Below are positions 1 through 6,057 of a stretch of DNA of 6,945 bases, piece after piece; position 1 is the stretch's first letter, and each line of letters begins with the position of its first letter. The translations under genes and the position numbers were made by a program. The notes below the pieces were generated by a model, which was given only the letters and a program-made list of their open reading frames with translations, was not told the origin of the DNA and did not search any database. The stretch comes from Dehalococcoidia bacterium (GTDB taxonomy: Bacteria > Chloroflexota > Dehalococcoidia > SZUA-161), in assembly GCA_020344295.1 (NCBI GenBank), contig CP070819.1, positions 233,039 through 239,983 on the forward strand, in the 5' to 3' direction.

Positions 1-727
1 GCTGGGGGGACACAGCGTCTATCTGGGTCAGAACGAGGTCGGCCTGGGTAGCCGGGAATCAATCTCGGATGTAGCCCGAACTTTAGGTCGTTATGTTAAC
101 ATCATCGTGGCTCGCACATTCGCCCATTCCACGGTGGTCTCTCTGGCAGAACATGCCGGTGCGCCTGTTATCAACGCTCTATCGGATGAAGAGCATCCCT
201 GCCAGGCTCTTGCCGACATTCTGACCATTTATGAGAAGAAAGATCAATTGGCGGGCTTGACAGTTGCTTATGTCGGGGACGGTAATAATGTGGCCAATAG
301 CCTTTTGCTTGCCTGTGCCTTGGCTGGAGTGAATTTTAAGATCGCTACTCCGAAAGGCTACGAGGTTTCGGATAAGGTAGTCGATATCGGGCGCAGCCTT
401 GCTCAAAGTGGTGCTCGGATTCTTCCGATGGAGCAGCCGCAGCGTGCAGTCGAGGGCTCCGACGTGGTATACACGGACGTTTGGACCAGCATGGGGCAGG
501 AGACGGAGGCAAACGAGAGAAGAAAGGCTTTCGCCGGTTATCAGGTCACCGCTGAGCTAATGTCCATGGCCGCAGCGGATGCAATTCTCATGCACCCATT
601 GCCGGCGCACAGTGATGAAGAGATCGCTCCCGGGCTTATCGAATCGCCCCAGTCCGTCATCTTCGACCAGGCAGAGAACAGATTACACGTCCAGAAGGCC
701 ATATTGGCCGAGATTCTGCGCAACTAA
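1..727 (+). CDS. argF: Ornithine carbamoyltransferase, 5'-truncated by the window edge
   Basis: Transfers the carbamoyl group of carbamoyl phosphate to L-ornithine, giving citrulline in cytoplasmic arginine synthesis. The frame is open from base 2, so 241 residues are visible; the family is about 310 long, so roughly 70 N-terminal residues, including the STRTR carbamoyl-phosphate loop, lie upstream. The GTG at 107 is an internal Val codon, since the preceding residues (GGHSVYLGQNEVGLGSRES) are normal for the family. Visible motifs, counted from the first full codon, are ART at 36-38, HPCQ at 65-68, GDGNNVANS at 92-100, the ornithine-binding loop DVWTSMG at 159-165 and FDQAENRLH near 221-229. 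The SMG loop and NRLH ending favour ornithine over aspartate carbamoyltransferase. Oddity: the usual catalytic HCLP motif reads HPLP (198-201), so the cysteine is replaced by proline. The gene ends 24 nt before the TPR gene and is probably cotranscribed with it. Confidence 0.93.
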   Translation, partial: LGGHSVYLGQNEVGLGSRESISDVARTLGRYVNIIVARTFAHSTVVSLAEHAGAPVINALSDEEHPCQALADILTIYEKKDQLAGLTVAYVGDGNNVANSLLLACALAGVNFKIATPKGYEVSDKVVDIGRSLAQSGARILPMEQPQRAVEGSDVVYTDVWTSMGQETEANERRKAFAGYQVTAELMSMAAADAILMHPLPAHSDEEIAPGLIESPQSVIFDQAENRLHVQKAILAEILRN

Positions 728-751
728 AGGCTGTTAAACAGGAGCTTCTAC

Positions 752-1915
752 ATGGCCTGGCTGGCAGACAAGGCGAGAAACCTCCTCTCCAAAGGGAAGG
801 GTGCGGAGCCCGGGCCTCCCGTTGATTCCGGTATCCCTAGCGGAGCCAAAGCCACCTATCGTGACCAGAGACCCAATATGCCGCTGGAGTCCGGCCGTCT
901 AAAACCACTAGATAGTGCCTACGAGCAGGTACTTAGATATCCCGAAATGAAGGCAATGATGGAGAAGGCGGGATTACCTGAATCCATGGAGGAGCTGCTG
1001 GATGAGGATTCGGGCATAGATAAATCACGACGGCGCGGACAGGGGCCGACTACAGAAGAGCACCGTTTATTGAACGTATGTGTTCTATTGGGCAATGGCG
1101 ATGCCAAATATCGTGGGGGGTTCTATAATTCCGCTGAGGCGACATACCTGGAAGCCTATAAGGCGGCGATAAATGTCCGTGACAAATTACTGCAGGCCAT
1201 CAGCTTGGCCGTACTTGCGGCTGCCGTTGCCATGCAAGATAGACATGAGCAGGCCTTAAAGCATATTGAAGATGCACTGCGCCGCAAGTCTGACCTTGCG
1301 GTGGCGTGGTACAACAGGGGCGTGATACTGTTGATGCTAGCCCAATACAGTGAAGCTCTGTCCTGCTTTGACGAGGCACTGGTTAATCGGCCTGTATTCG
1401 CCGAGGCGCAGTATAACAAGGGCATCGCTCTGGGGAACCTCAACCGGCCTTCGGAAGCGCTGACCTGCTTTGAGGCGGCACTGGACGACGATCCCCAGGA
1501 CGCTGACGCGTGGTTGGGGAAGGGCGTTCCATTGTTGATGCTCGTGCGCTATGGTGAGGCAGTTGACTGCTTCGAAGAAGCACTCAAGTATAGATTTACA
1601 TCAGCGGGAGCGTGGTTGGGGAAGGGTCTGGGATTGGTGATGCTGGGTCGCTGCGAGGAAGCAATGACTTGCTTTGACCAGGCATTGGGCTACCGGCCGG
1701 AGTTAGCCGAGGCATGGCTGGGTAAGGGGCAGGCCCTGGGGGAACTCGGGCGGCATAAAGAGGCTGCAGACAGCTTCGAAAAGGCGTTGCATTATAAACC
1801 TGACGCCGCCCATATATGGCACATAATGGGTGTGGCTATGGAGAAGCTAGGCCTGTTCAAACAGGCACTGGTCGCCTACGAGCGCGCCCGCTCACTGGAA
1901 AAGGGCCAGCGGTGA
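752..1915 (+). CDS. Tetratricopeptide-repeat (TPR) protein of unknown function
   Basis: A 387-residue soluble protein with no signal peptide or membrane segment visible. The ATG at 752 has an AGGAG at 740-744, seven bases upstream. Residues 1-100 are polar and Gly/Pro-rich with no domain I recognise. Degenerate TPR-like helices follow at about 105-183. Then six 34-residue units run in exact register, starting at residues 184, 218, 252, 286, 320 and 354 and ending at the last residue. Most units have the form xAWxxxG...LG...EA..CF..AL, and Cys recurs at 205, 239, 273 and 307. TPR arrays are protein-protein docking scaffolds; no catalytic domain is visible, so no activity can be assigned. The stop overlaps the GTG of der by four bases (GTGA), implying coupled translation, and argF lies 24 nt upstream. 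A role with Der or in ribosome assembly is possible from position only. The TPR call is firm; the function is unknown. Confidence 0.9.
   Translation: MAWLADKARNLLSKGKGAEPGPPVDSGIPSGAKATYRDQRPNMPLESGRLKPLDSAYEQVLRYPEMKAMMEKAGLPESMEELLDEDSGIDKSRRRGQGPTTEEHRLLNVCVLLGNGDAKYRGGFYNSAEATYLEAYKAAINVRDKLLQAISLAVLAAAVAMQDRHEQALKHIEDALRRKSDLAVAWYNRGVILLMLAQYSEALSCFDEALVNRPVFAEAQYNKGIALGNLNRPSEALTCFEAALDDDPQDADAWLGKGVPLLMLVRYGEAVDCFEEALKYRFTSAGAWLGKGLGLVMLGRCEEAMTCFDQALGYRPELAEAWLGKGQALGELGRHKEAADSFEKALHYKPDAAHIWHIMGVAMEKLGLFKQALVAYERARSLEKGQR
1301..1912 (+). repeat. Six in-frame 102-bp TPR-coding units
   Basis: Six consecutive 34-codon units fill the 3' half of the TPR gene with no register shift. Two adjacent units share an identical 17-base stretch, GCGTGGTTGGGGAAGGG, at 1508-1524 and 1610-1626, exactly 102 bases apart. 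The next unit has a close variant at 1712-1728. Nucleotide identity at this level between neighbouring units suggests relatively recent duplication or gene conversion within the array, whereas the outer units have diverged at the DNA level. Confidence 0.85.
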
Positions 1916-3231
1916 CTAGGCCCATAGTTGCCATCGTGGGGAGGCCCAATGTTGGCAAGTCAACACTGTTCAACCGTTTGATTGGCGAACGACTTGCCAT
2001 CGTCGAAGATTTCCCTGGAACCACACGTGACAGGGTCTATGCCGATATCTCCTGGGGGGATCACGATATAACGCTCGTTGACACTGGCGGGCTTGAGCCG
2101 CAGCCCGACTCCGCTCTGCGACAAAAGGTCAAGGATCAAGCGGAGGCCGCAATCGCAGAAGCGGAGGTGATCATATTCATGGTGGATGTGATGGAGGGGG
2201 TGACCCTCCCAGATTCTGAGGTGGCTGAGGCACTAAGACGCTCCAAGAAGCCGATAGCTCTGGCGGTGAATAAAGCGGACAACGCTCAGCGCCGCGCCCT
2301 TGCACCTCAGTTCCATGAGCTTGGCATCGGCGAACCCATGCCTGTCAGCGCACATCATGGCACAGGCGTTGGGGATCTAATGGACGAAGTCTGCCACAGC
2401 TTGCCGGTGCCAATCCCTGTAGTGGAGGGGCCGGGCCTGCTGATGATTGCCATCGTAGGCCGCCCCAATGTCGGCAAGTCCATGTTGCTCAATGCCATAC
2501 TCGGCCAGGACAGAGCGATTGTAAGCGAGATCCCCGGGACTACTCGCGATGCTATAGATACGGTCTTCGAGCATGAAGGCGAGTCTGTGGTGTTTATCGA
2601 CACCGCGGGGATTCGGCGCCGCGGTCGGATAGAGGGTGGCGTTGAGAGGTACAGCGTCATGAGGGCGCTGCGTGCCATATCACGGGCCGATGTCGTTGTC
2701 CTGCTGACCGAGGCTGCCGAAATCATAACGGCACAGGACGCTCACATAGCGGGCTATATCCAGCAGGCTTTGAAGGGCATGGTCGTGGTCGTGAATAAAT
2801 GGGACCTGGCACTTGAGCTGGAGAGAGACGCCGCTGAGTGCGCACTGGAGATTGAACAGAGGCTGAAGTTCTTTCCCGGTGTGCCGATATTGTTTGTCTC
2901 GGCTCTGCTGGGAACTGATGTTGACCTGGTGCTGCCGAAAGCCAAGAAGGTCTATAGGGAGAGACAGAAACGGGTCCCCACTTCCAAGCTAAATGAAGAG
3001 ATCGGACGGATCCTGGCTGCACATTCACCGCCCTCCGTGCGGGGGCGTCAGCTCAAGGTGTCTTACGTAACCCAGGCGGAGATAAATCCACCCACCTTCG
3101 TTTTCTTTGTCAATGATCCCAGGCTGGTCCACTTTTCATATCAGCGCTATATGGAGAACAGGATTCGCGAGACGTTTGGCTTCGGCGGTATCCCGCTGAA
3201 GCTAGTCTTCAAACGAAAGGGTAAAAATTGA
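1912..3231 (+). CDS. der: GTPase Der (EngA), ribosome assembly
   Basis: Essential GTPase with two G domains that binds the 50S subunit during late assembly. The chosen start is the GTG at 1912, which gives 439 residues, the normal family length, and begins MTRPIVAIVGRPNVGKS. An upstream in-frame ATG at 1816 would add 32 residues that lie inside the TPR gene and have no family match. G domain 1 has GRPNVGKS at 10-17, PGTTRD at 35-40, DTGG at 57-60 and NKAD at 120-123. G domain 2 has GRPNVGKS at 183-190, PGTTRD at 208-213, DTAG at 230-233 and NKWD at 295-298. The C-terminal KH-like domain spans about 350-439. All nucleotide-binding motifs are intact in both domains. The start overlaps the TPR stop (GTGA) with a GGAAAAGGG just upstream, and the stop overlaps the plsY start (TTGA), so it sits in a coupled operon. 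Confidence 0.97.
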   Translation: MTRPIVAIVGRPNVGKSTLFNRLIGERLAIVEDFPGTTRDRVYADISWGDHDITLVDTGGLEPQPDSALRQKVKDQAEAAIAEAEVIIFMVDVMEGVTLPDSEVAEALRRSKKPIALAVNKADNAQRRALAPQFHELGIGEPMPVSAHHGTGVGDLMDEVCHSLPVPIPVVEGPGLLMIAIVGRPNVGKSMLLNAILGQDRAIVSEIPGTTRDAIDTVFEHEGESVVFIDTAGIRRRGRIEGGVERYSVMRALRAISRADVVVLLTEAAEIITAQDAHIAGYIQQALKGMVVVVNKWDLALELERDAAECALEIEQRLKFFPGVPILFVSALLGTDVDLVLPKAKKVYRERQKRVPTSKLNEEIGRILAAHSPPSVRGRQLKVSYVTQAEINPPTFVFFVNDPRLVHFSYQRYMENRIRETFGFGGIPLKLVFKRKGKN

Positions 3232-3848
3232 TCGAGTTCGCAGCAGTGGTCATTGGCAGCTATCTAATAGGCTCCATTCCCTTTGGACTGTTGTTAGGGA
3301 AGCTTAAGGGTATGGATATCAGGGAGTACGGAAGCGGCAACATTGGTTCAACGAATGTGCTGCGTACCATGGGGCCTTGGGCGGGCGTCGTCGTCCTGAT
3401 CTGCGATGTGCTTAAGGGGGTGGCCGCTGTTTTCATCGCTCGATATACGATCGGGTCTCATGCCGGGGAGATGGCCGCTGGCTTCGCCGCCGTAGCCGGG
3501 CATGACTGGTCCATATTCATCAGATTCCGGGGTGGCCGGGGAGTTGCCACGTCGGCAGGAGGGCTGTTTGTTATGGCGCCTCTGGCCGCTGTCGGAGGTA
3601 TAGCCATCTTCGTGCTCGTCATCGCACTGACACGTTACGTTTCCCTGGGCTCAATGGTAGGGTCGATCAGTGGCGTTGTGATCGTGGGAGCACTCCTGGG
3701 ACTGGACCGGGTTCCAGCGGAGTACTTGATCTACACCGGTGTGGTTGTTGCCCTGATAATCTTTCAGCACAGGGAGAATATATCCCGACTTCTAGCGGGC
3801 AATGAGCATAAATTCGGACAGAAGGGCGAGAAAAAACAGACTGGGTAA
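3228..3848 (+). CDS. plsY: Glycerol-3-phosphate acyltransferase PlsY
   Basis: Integral membrane enzyme that transfers an acyl group from acyl phosphate to sn-glycerol-3-phosphate, giving lysophosphatidic acid, the first acylation of phospholipid synthesis. The 206 residues match the family length. The start is a TTG at 3228 overlapping the der stop (TTGA), with AAAGGG at 3216-3221 placed six bases upstream; the next in-frame starts would remove the first membrane helix. Conserved motifs are GSGNIGSTN at 35-43, RFRGGRGVAT at 99-108 and HRENISRLLAGNE at 181-193. Hydrophobic segments at about 4-24, 50-72, 110-135, 142-160 and 166-180 fit the known five-helix topology. The C-terminus is short and basic. 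It is immediately followed by gpsA, which makes its acceptor substrate. It would act with PlsX, which is not in the window. Confidence 0.96.
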   Translation: MIEFAAVVIGSYLIGSIPFGLLLGKLKGMDIREYGSGNIGSTNVLRTMGPWAGVVVLICDVLKGVAAVFIARYTIGSHAGEMAAGFAAVAGHDWSIFIRFRGGRGVATSAGGLFVMAPLAAVGGIAIFVLVIALTRYVSLGSMVGSISGVVIVGALLGLDRVPAEYLIYTGVVVALIIFQHRENISRLLAGNEHKFGQKGEKKQTG

Positions 3849-3856
3849 AGCGAGAC

Positions 3857-4864
3857 ATGGGGCAGGTAGCTGTTGTCGGAACGACCTGTTGGGGCACTAC
3901 CCTAGCGATCATGCTCGGGCGCAAGGGATTGGAGGTCAGGCTCTGGGCGCGAACTGCCGAGGAGGCGGAGAGACTAAACCGGGACAGGGAAAACACCAGG
4001 CATTGCCCGGATTTCCCGTTCCCAAAGGAGCTTCGCGCCACCGATTCAATGGATGAGGCGCTTAGTGATGCAGAGCTCGTAATCCTCGCCGTGCCCTCAC
4101 AATATATGCGTCGTCACGCCAATTTAATCCGGGGGCACCTGGACAGCTCCAAACGCATCCTGAGCGTCGCTAAAGGACTTGAGGTTGAGAGTGCCAAGCG
4201 GATGTCCGAGGTCATCCCTGAAGAGATCGACCGTCGATTTCATGATAATATCTGCGTTCTTTCCGGGCCAAACCTGGCTCTAGAGATAGCACAGGGGTTG
4301 CCTGCTACCGCTGTCGTTGCTGCTCATAATGCCTCGGTGGCGGCAAGCGTGCAGCGGATGATGGCTTCATCGGTGTTTCGTGTTTATGTCAATACCGATG
4401 TAGTAGGCGTTGAGCTCGGTGGAGTGCTCAAGAACATTATTGCTCTGGCTGCCGGGATGGTCGATGGGCTGGGTTACGGCGACAATACCAAGGCTGGCTT
4501 GATAACGAGAGGGCTTACCGAGATCACTCGCCTGGGGGTAGCGGCTGGAGCTAACCCGCTGACTTTCGCCGGTCTGGCTGGCCTGGGGGATCTGGTGGCC
4601 ACATGCGCCAGCCCTCTCAGCCGAAACCGCTTCTTCGGCCAGGAGCTCGCCCGGGGGCGCTCTCTGGAGGAGATAAAATCTTCTATGACGGGCATTGCGG
4701 AGGGAGTGACGACCACAGGGGCTGCACTTAAGCTGGCTGCACAATACCGGGTCGAGATGCCGATTACACATCAGGTATACAGGGTTCTCCATGAGGGCCT
4801 CGATGTTCGCCGCGGTATTGCGGAACTCATGGGCCGTGAGCTGAAGCACGAGTTCGGGGATTAA
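3857..4864 (+). CDS. gpsA: NAD(P)-dependent glycerol-3-phosphate dehydrogenase
   Basis: Cytoplasmic enzyme that reduces dihydroxyacetone phosphate to sn-glycerol-3-phosphate for phospholipid synthesis. It has 335 residues, typical for bacterial GpsA, starting at an ATG eight bases after the plsY stop; the Shine-Dalgarno is weak (AAAGCGAGA region), which fits translational read-on from plsY. The N-terminal Rossmann domain covers about 1-185 and the helical substrate domain the rest. By family alignment from memory, conserved residues are K106 (VAKGL), SGPN at 136-139, the catalytic K192-N193 (LKN), the NTK around 210-212, D245 (GLGDL) and R256-N257 (SRNR). Oddity: the nucleotide loop, normally GAGSWGT, reads GTTCWGT (8-14), so the second glycine of GxGxxG is a threonine. 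All other motifs look intact, so the enzyme is probably active. It supplies PlsY and appears to be the last gene of the operon. Confidence 0.96.
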   Translation: MGQVAVVGTTCWGTTLAIMLGRKGLEVRLWARTAEEAERLNRDRENTRHCPDFPFPKELRATDSMDEALSDAELVILAVPSQYMRRHANLIRGHLDSSKRILSVAKGLEVESAKRMSEVIPEEIDRRFHDNICVLSGPNLALEIAQGLPATAVVAAHNASVAASVQRMMASSVFRVYVNTDVVGVELGGVLKNIIALAAGMVDGLGYGDNTKAGLITRGLTEITRLGVAAGANPLTFAGLAGLGDLVATCASPLSRNRFFGQELARGRSLEEIKSSMTGIAEGVTTTGAALKLAAQYRVEMPITHQVYRVLHEGLDVRRGIAELMGRELKHEFGD

Positions 4865-4880
4865 CTCGGTAGTGCCAACG

Positions 4881-4914
4881 AGCCATTATAGTGCTATAAT
4901 ACTTCGGGCTTTTT
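4881..4914 (+). terminator. Possible weak terminator after gpsA (AT-rich dyad)
   Basis: ATTATAG at 4885-4891 and CTATAAT at 4894-4900 are perfect inverted repeats separated by TG. Outside them, AGCC (4881-4884) can pair with GGCT (4907-4910) across an asymmetric bulge of ACTTCG, and five T residues follow at 4910-4914. The position, 17 nt after the gpsA stop, suits an intrinsic terminator. The A-T-rich stem and bulge make it weak, and its right arm is also a -10 promoter match, so either reading or both may be true. Confidence 0.4.
4892..4900 (+). promoter_or_regulatory. Candidate extended -10 promoter for the SDR gene
   Basis: TGCTATAAT at 4892-4900 matches the extended -10 consensus TGnTATAAT exactly. 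No good -35 hexamer lies 16-18 bases upstream (the region reads GTGCCA), which extended -10 promoters tolerate. Initiation would fall near 4907, leaving a leader of about 97 nt before the ATG at 5004. The leader could form a small hairpin, CCAGA (4921-4925) with TCTGG (4941-4945). The -10 hexamer lies in one arm of a perfect dyad, so a regulator binding there could occlude it. Inferred from sequence only. Confidence 0.5.
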
Positions 4915-4983
4915 CTCGTCCCAGAGGAAGCTTTGACGATTCTGGTAGGTAGACTTGGTGCGGCTACTAGATCAATAAGACGT

Positions 4984-4992
4984 TAAGGAGGT
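4984..4992 (+). promoter_or_regulatory. Strong ribosome binding site of the SDR gene
   Basis: TAAGGAGGT is fully complementary over nine bases to the usual 3' end of 16S rRNA. It lies 11 bases before the ATG at 5004, slightly longer than optimal. An in-frame TAA at 4995-4997 excludes any longer start. This is the strongest Shine-Dalgarno in the window and suggests the gene is translated independently and well. Confidence 0.8.
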
Positions 4993-5003
4993 CATAAGAA
5001 AGC

Positions 5004-5933
5004 ATGGGAGACAGATTAAAGGGCAAGGTGGTTGTTATCACCGGAGCCGGCCGGGGCATCGGCGAGGCTGCAGCTATGCTGTTTGCCGATGAGGGGGCCA
5101 AACTAGTAATAAATGATCTGGGTGGTGCCGGTGATGGTTCCGGATCGGATATGGCACCGTCGGACGAGGTGGTGAAGAAGATCAAGGACCGGGGCGGGGA
5201 AGCCGTCGCTAATTACGATAGCGTGGCAACGACAGAGGGTGGAGAGAATATCATTAAGATGGCGATGGATTACTTCGGCAGACTGGATGTCTTGGTAAAC
5301 AATGCCGGCATTCTCAGAGACCGGATGGTCTTTAATATGACCCCTGAGGAGTGGGACATTGTGATAAAGGTTCACCTCTACGGGCATTTCAACTGTACCA
5401 GACCCGCGTGCATGATATTCAGACAGCAGAGGAGTGGCCGTATTATTAACGTCTCTTCCGAATCCGGCCTGGGCAATATGGGCCAGGCAAACTACAGCGC
5501 GGCTAAAGAGGGGATAATCGGGTTCACGAGGACGGTGGCCAGAGATATGGGCAAGTACGGCGTAACCTGCAATGCCGTTCGGCCGCGCGCTGCTACGAGG
5601 CTGACGTTGTCGCCGGAGCTTAAGGCCGCTATCGAGCGGGCTAAGGCCGAGGGCACTGCGATGCCGCCGGGGGCAGAGGTTATTTCTGCTCTACCGCAGC
5701 CTCAAGACATGGTCCCGTTTATGGTATACCTGGCAACGGATGAGGCTGCTGGCATTAATGGATGCAGTTTCTTGATCAGTGGGGAGCAGATAGCCCTATA
5801 TACGGAGCCGATAGCAGCGAAAACAATATATAAAGAGGGAGCGTGGACGCTCGATGAGCTCGTTTCAATCGTGCCGAACACCCTTGCCGCCGGCCTGGTG
5901 AATCCGGCTCCACCTCAACCGCCCAAGGAGTAA
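5004..5933 (+). CDS. Short-chain dehydrogenase, MFE-2 3-hydroxyacyl-CoA dehydrogenase-like
   Basis: A 309-residue NAD(P)-dependent oxidoreductase of the SDR superfamily. The cofactor motif TGAGRGIG is at 13-20, acidic D38 in VINDLGG suggests NAD(H) preference, NNAG is at 99-102, and the catalytic set is S151 (in NVSSESG), Y164 and K168 (YSAAK). The wording VINDLGG, VANYDSV, NNAGILRDR and GQANYSAAK, and a His (H124, in KVHLYG) where most SDRs have the tetrad Asn, resemble the (3R)-hydroxyacyl-CoA dehydrogenase domain of peroxisomal multifunctional enzyme 2 (HSD17B4). A role in beta-oxidation of fatty acyl-CoA or other CoA thioesters is therefore likely, but the substrate is not visible from sequence. 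The C-terminal 45 or so residues (WTLDEL, NPAPPQ) extend beyond the core fold. It stands alone, with its own promoter candidate, a strong ribosome binding site and a terminator; no beta-oxidation partner gene is adjacent. Confidence 0.9.
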   Translation: MGDRLKGKVVVITGAGRGIGEAAAMLFADEGAKLVINDLGGAGDGSGSDMAPSDEVVKKIKDRGGEAVANYDSVATTEGGENIIKMAMDYFGRLDVLVNNAGILRDRMVFNMTPEEWDIVIKVHLYGHFNCTRPACMIFRQQRSGRIINVSSESGLGNMGQANYSAAKEGIIGFTRTVARDMGKYGVTCNAVRPRAATRLTLSPELKAAIERAKAEGTAMPPGAEVISALPQPQDMVPFMVYLATDEAAGINGCSFLISGEQIALYTEPIAAKTIYKEGAWTLDELVSIVPNTLAAGLVNPAPPQPPKE

Positions 5934-5983
5934 TCCAGCCCTGCTGTCATTTTATCGCCTGTGATTGCTGCCGGCATGCACCG

Positions 5984-6033
5984 AAAAAATATAAAATGTA
6001 GGGGTGCGGGGACCGCGCCCCTACATATTTTTT
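5984..6033. terminator. Bidirectional intrinsic terminator between convergent genes
   Basis: ATGTAGGGG (5996-6004) pairs perfectly with CCCCTACAT (6018-6026). The stem continues inward with TGCGG (6005-6009) against CCGCG (6013-6017), including one T-G wobble, leaving a three-base loop GGA: about 14 base pairs in all. Six T residues follow at 6028-6033 for plus-strand transcripts. A6 at 5984-5989 and A4 at 5993-5996 provide U-tracts for minus-strand transcripts. It lies 62 bases after the SDR stop and 25 bases past the rimM stop, so it can end both genes. The sequence style also resembles dispersed palindromic repeats found in some environmental genomes. Confidence 0.88.
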
Positions 6034-6057
6034 CTCCTTAACGTCTTGCTGGAAGGA

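Noticed and set aside
107..727. GTG at 107 as an argF start
   Set aside because: The frame stays open to the window edge with family-typical residues upstream; the GTG is an internal valine.
1816..1911. Upstream ATG extension of Der by 32 residues
   Set aside because: The extra residues lie inside the TPR gene in another frame, match nothing in Der, and the GTG at 1912 gives the normal length and a ribosome site.
2355..2726. 123-residue minus-strand open frame inside der
   Set aside because: It is antisense to strongly conserved GTPase motifs, with Ser/Arg-rich composition typical of a shadow frame.
3802..4056. 84-residue plus-strand frame spanning plsY-gpsA
   Set aside because: It overlaps conserved ends of both real genes in another frame; its product shows no family features.
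4367..4849. 160-residue minus-strand open frame inside gpsA
   Set aside because: It is antisense to a fully conserved GpsA domain, with no recognisable motifs and no ribosome site evident.
4933..4938. TTGACG as a -35 element for the SDR gene
   Set aside because: No -10-like hexamer lies 15-19 bases downstream; the extended -10 match at 4892 is a better candidate.
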